Origin: Candidatus Obscuribacterales bacterium
GTDB lineage: Bacteria; Cyanobacteriota; Vampirovibrionia; Obscuribacterales; Obscuribacteraceae
Reading direction: 5' to 3'
Length of the DNA: 64,000 nt
Assembly (NCBI GenBank): GCA_019747875.1
Contig: JAIEQI010000075.1
Coordinates: forward strand, 1 to 64,000
Shown here: piece by piece, positions 62,093 through 64,000 of the stretch
Layout of the letters: every line of letters begins with the position of its first letter
Numbering within the stretch: position 1 is the first letter of the stretch
The notes under the pieces: model-generated
Databases searched by the model: none
What the model saw: the letters and a program-made list of their open reading frames with translations, nothing else
Told to the model about the DNA's origin: nothing
Made by a program: the position numbers and the translations under genes

Positions 62093-63697
62093 ATGTCGGA
62101 AACATCCATTGTGGCCTCAGCCGAAAAGATAACAACATACGACGATGTGCCGTATGAAAGTTTGCCCTTCGAGCAAGCACACCCCGATCGCATGGCAACC
62201 ATGGCAAAATTATTCGGGATGAATCCAGCGCCAATGGAGACTTGCAGAGTTTTGGAACTCGGCTCGGCGGCTGGTGGACACATTATTCCGTTCGCCTACT
62301 CTTATCCCGGAAGTCATGTAGTCGGCATCGATCTTTCTCAGGTTCAAATCGATGAAGGAAATGCACTAGTCTCAGCACTAGGACTAAAAAACATCGAGCT
62401 GAAACAAATGAGTATCTCGGATGTAAAGCCTGATCTCGGAACTTTCGACTACATCATATGTCACGGCGTTTTTGCGTGGATTCCGGACAAAGTGCAAGAG
62501 GACGTATTGAGGATTTGCGAGCAAATGTTGTCACCAAATGGAGTGGCCTACATAAGCTACAACTGTTATCCAGGCTGGCGTATGCGTGGCATGATTCGCG
62601 AGATGATGCAATATCACTCCGCGCAGTTCTCTGACGTTCAAACAAAGGTCTTCCAAGCGAGAGCGCTTCTAAGCTTCCTTGGCGAATCTGTTCCAGCAGA
62701 TACTGCTTACGGAATGATGCTGAAATCCGAGGTAGACTTTCTCAACCCACAGCCGGATTCATACATGTATCATGAGTTCTTGGAAGATCTAAACAAGCCA
62801 ATGTACTTCCATGACTTTGCAGAGCGTGCGCAGCGACACAAACTCCAGTATTTGGGAGAGTCTGAAATTTTTTCCATGCTCACGAACAATCTTCCACAGC
62901 AAGTTGCTGACACGATAACTTCAATTTCCAATGAGATTGTAAGAACGGAGCAATACCTGGACTTCGTTCGAAACAAGTACTTCCGCCAGACGCTGCTCTG
63001 TAGGCAAGAGATGGTCTTAAACCGTGCACTTGGTCCGCATTCTGTTTTGCCATTTTACATTGCTGGCGCTATACAGCCAGTCTCGCAAGAAATGGATATC
63101 AGGTCGAATCAGCCGGATTACTTCGAGATACCACCAGGCATTAGAATGGGGACAAGCAATCCACTCACCAAAGCCGCGCTTCAACATCTAGGCAAAATCT
63201 GGCCTCAATGCATAGAAGTGGAAGAACTTATTCGGATTGCTCAAACCAGTATCGCAGCTGGTGGCATAAGCGTAAAAGACTCCGCGACTATCGAACTCGA
63301 AAAGAACTCGCTTGCCTCAGACATATTGACGATGTACGCTAACGGACTTTGCCGCCTTCGCACAGGCAAAGCAGCGTTCACGACAGCGCTGTCAGAGAAA
63401 CCTAAAGCTAGTGAATTGGCACGACAGCAAGCCGTAAAAGGAATGCACATAACAAATCAGCTGCATCAAGTAGTCAGCGCAGACCAACTAGGAAATAAAG
63501 TTATCGAACTATGTGATGGTCAAAAAACACGCTCAGAAATTCTTCAAGCGCTAGCTGCTTTTTTCAAGGAAGGAAAACTGAACTTGCAAAAGGATGGAAA
63601 GACTGTTACAGATGAATCGACGCTAAAAGAGATTCTGGAACCTATGTTAGATAACTGCCTTGAGCGCCTCAGGATGGCGGCTCTCCTGATCGCATAA
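62093..63697 (+). CDS. SAM-dependent methyltransferase with methyltransferase regulatory domain
   Basis: A 534-residue protein with an N-terminal class I methyltransferase: VLELGSAAGG (motif I, residues 53-62), VGIDLSQVQ with Asp80, then ICHGVFAWIPD. It is followed by the segment SYNCYPGWRMRGMIREMM, a hallmark of the family carrying the methyltransferase regulatory domain (PF10119 type), which should occupy roughly residues 210-300. The C-terminal part includes KVIELCDGQKTRSEILQAL, which looks like a small winged-helix or PqqD-like element. The acceptor of this family is not established. A GTG at 62087 is possible, but ATG 62093 fits the weak GAG upstream better. It is divergent from the toxin-antitoxin operon. 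Confidence 0.85.
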   Translation: MSETSIVASAEKITTYDDVPYESLPFEQAHPDRMATMAKLFGMNPAPMETCRVLELGSAAGGHIIPFAYSYPGSHVVGIDLSQVQIDEGNALVSALGLKNIELKQMSISDVKPDLGTFDYIICHGVFAWIPDKVQEDVLRICEQMLSPNGVAYISYNCYPGWRMRGMIREMMQYHSAQFSDVQTKVFQARALLSFLGESVPADTAYGMMLKSEVDFLNPQPDSYMYHEFLEDLNKPMYFHDFAERAQRHKLQYLGESEIFSMLTNNLPQQVADTITSISNEIVRTEQYLDFVRNKYFRQTLLCRQEMVLNRALGPHSVLPFYIAGAIQPVSQEMDIRSNQPDYFEIPPGIRMGTSNPLTKAALQHLGKIWPQCIEVEELIRIAQTSIAAGGISVKDSATIELEKNSLASDILTMYANGLCRLRTGKAAFTTALSEKPKASELARQQAVKGMHITNQLHQVVSADQLGNKVIELCDGQKTRSEILQALAAFFKEGKLNLQKDGKTVTDESTLKEILEPMLDNCLERLRMAALLIA

Positions 63698-63925
63698 TCC
63701 AGGGCTCGTTTTACCAGTTCGCAACACCTAAATCTCAACAACCGGCAAGGTCGAATATTTCTTGCGCAAAACATCCGCTCGCTTCTCCCCAAAGTTTTCC
63801 TTCAAGAGATCAATAAACGGCATTACCGCTCTTGTACCAGAACTTCAACTTTGATAATTGCAGACGAAATGATTCAACGGTCATCGCTGGGAGATTGGCT
63901 CTGGTTCTAACATCCCAGATCAAGA
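63698..63925. other. Decayed-looking stretch without a supported gene
   Basis: No intact gene is seen between the methyltransferase and the third-copy fragment. On the minus strand a 31-codon frame (63728-63823) begins MPFIDLLKENFGEK and ends YSTLPVVEI; it reads like the end of a lost gene, but I do not recognise it. On the plus strand only short frames occur, the last ending at TAA 63908-63910. Confidence 0.4.
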
Positions 63926-64000
63926 TATGTCGCAGGCGGCGCCTGCCAACCGTTCTTCCTGGAAGACGATCAGGACACAATGCTGGTTGGTGAACAGGGC
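63926..64000 (+). pseudogene. 5'-truncated third copy of the giant-gene C-terminal module, continuing off the right edge
   Basis: Bases 63926-64000 encode YVAGGACQPFFLEDDQD then TMLVGEQG, 25 residues identical to the start of the C-terminal module of both giant genes. At the DNA level it differs from each at 7 of 75 positions, while A and B differ from each other at 11, and every difference is synonymous. Homology stops abruptly upstream. An in-frame TAA lies 15 bp before it (63908-63910), and the first ATG is at 63980. It is therefore a headless copy or a separately mobilised module; the rest is outside the window. Confidence 0.75.

Overview
The window is dominated by two giant, divergently transcribed paralogous genes that together fill about 57 kb of the 64 kb. 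Gene A (minus strand, 3811-34431) encodes about 10,206 residues and gene B (plus strand, 35078-61177) about 8,699. Both begin with an almost identical Sec signal peptide, continue as thousands of Gly/Asn/Thr/Ser/Ala-rich short beta-strand repeats of filamentous-haemagglutinin (beta-helix) type, and end in a strongly conserved module of about 435 residues holding two FecR-like segments. They form a huge imperfect inverted repeat around a 646-bp centre that carries matching 64-nt leaders and several palindromes. The likely products are exported surface fibres or adhesins.

Left flank (1-3744): genes typical of a surface-polysaccharide locus. These are the N-terminal two thirds of a WecE/RffA-type sugar aminotransferase (minus, running off the edge), a small SAM methyltransferase (plus), a GH43/GH32-like five-bladed propeller protein (minus) and a membrane-anchored family 2 glycosyltransferase (plus). 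A frameshifted, truncated remnant of a methyltransferase with a Trm112-type zinc ribbon follows, and then a perfect 12-bp terminator stem that serves gene A.

Right flank (61178-64000): a Phd/YefM-VapC (PIN) toxin-antitoxin pair (minus), a SAM methyltransferase with a regulatory domain (plus), about 230 bp of apparently decayed sequence, and at the right edge a 75-bp fragment of a third copy of the giant-gene C-terminal module. All its differences from A and B are synonymous.

The two giant genes share termini but have diverged inside by expanding different units. A has about four tandem copies of a roughly 1.4-1.65 kb unit. B has four tandem copies of a roughly 0.82 kb unit. At least one pair of modules lies in opposite order in the two genes. 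The 4,521-bp length difference is close to three periods of the A unit.

The organism is a Gram-negative-type (diderm) bacterium, judged from the Sec signals, the haemagglutinin-like fibres and the O-antigen-like sugar genes. The giant genes and gene content would fit an uncultured lineage such as Obscuribacterales (Vampirovibrionia/Melainabacteria), but this is a guess and nothing in the window proves it. No rRNA, tRNA, CRISPR array, insertion sequence or secretion-pore (TpsB) gene was seen.
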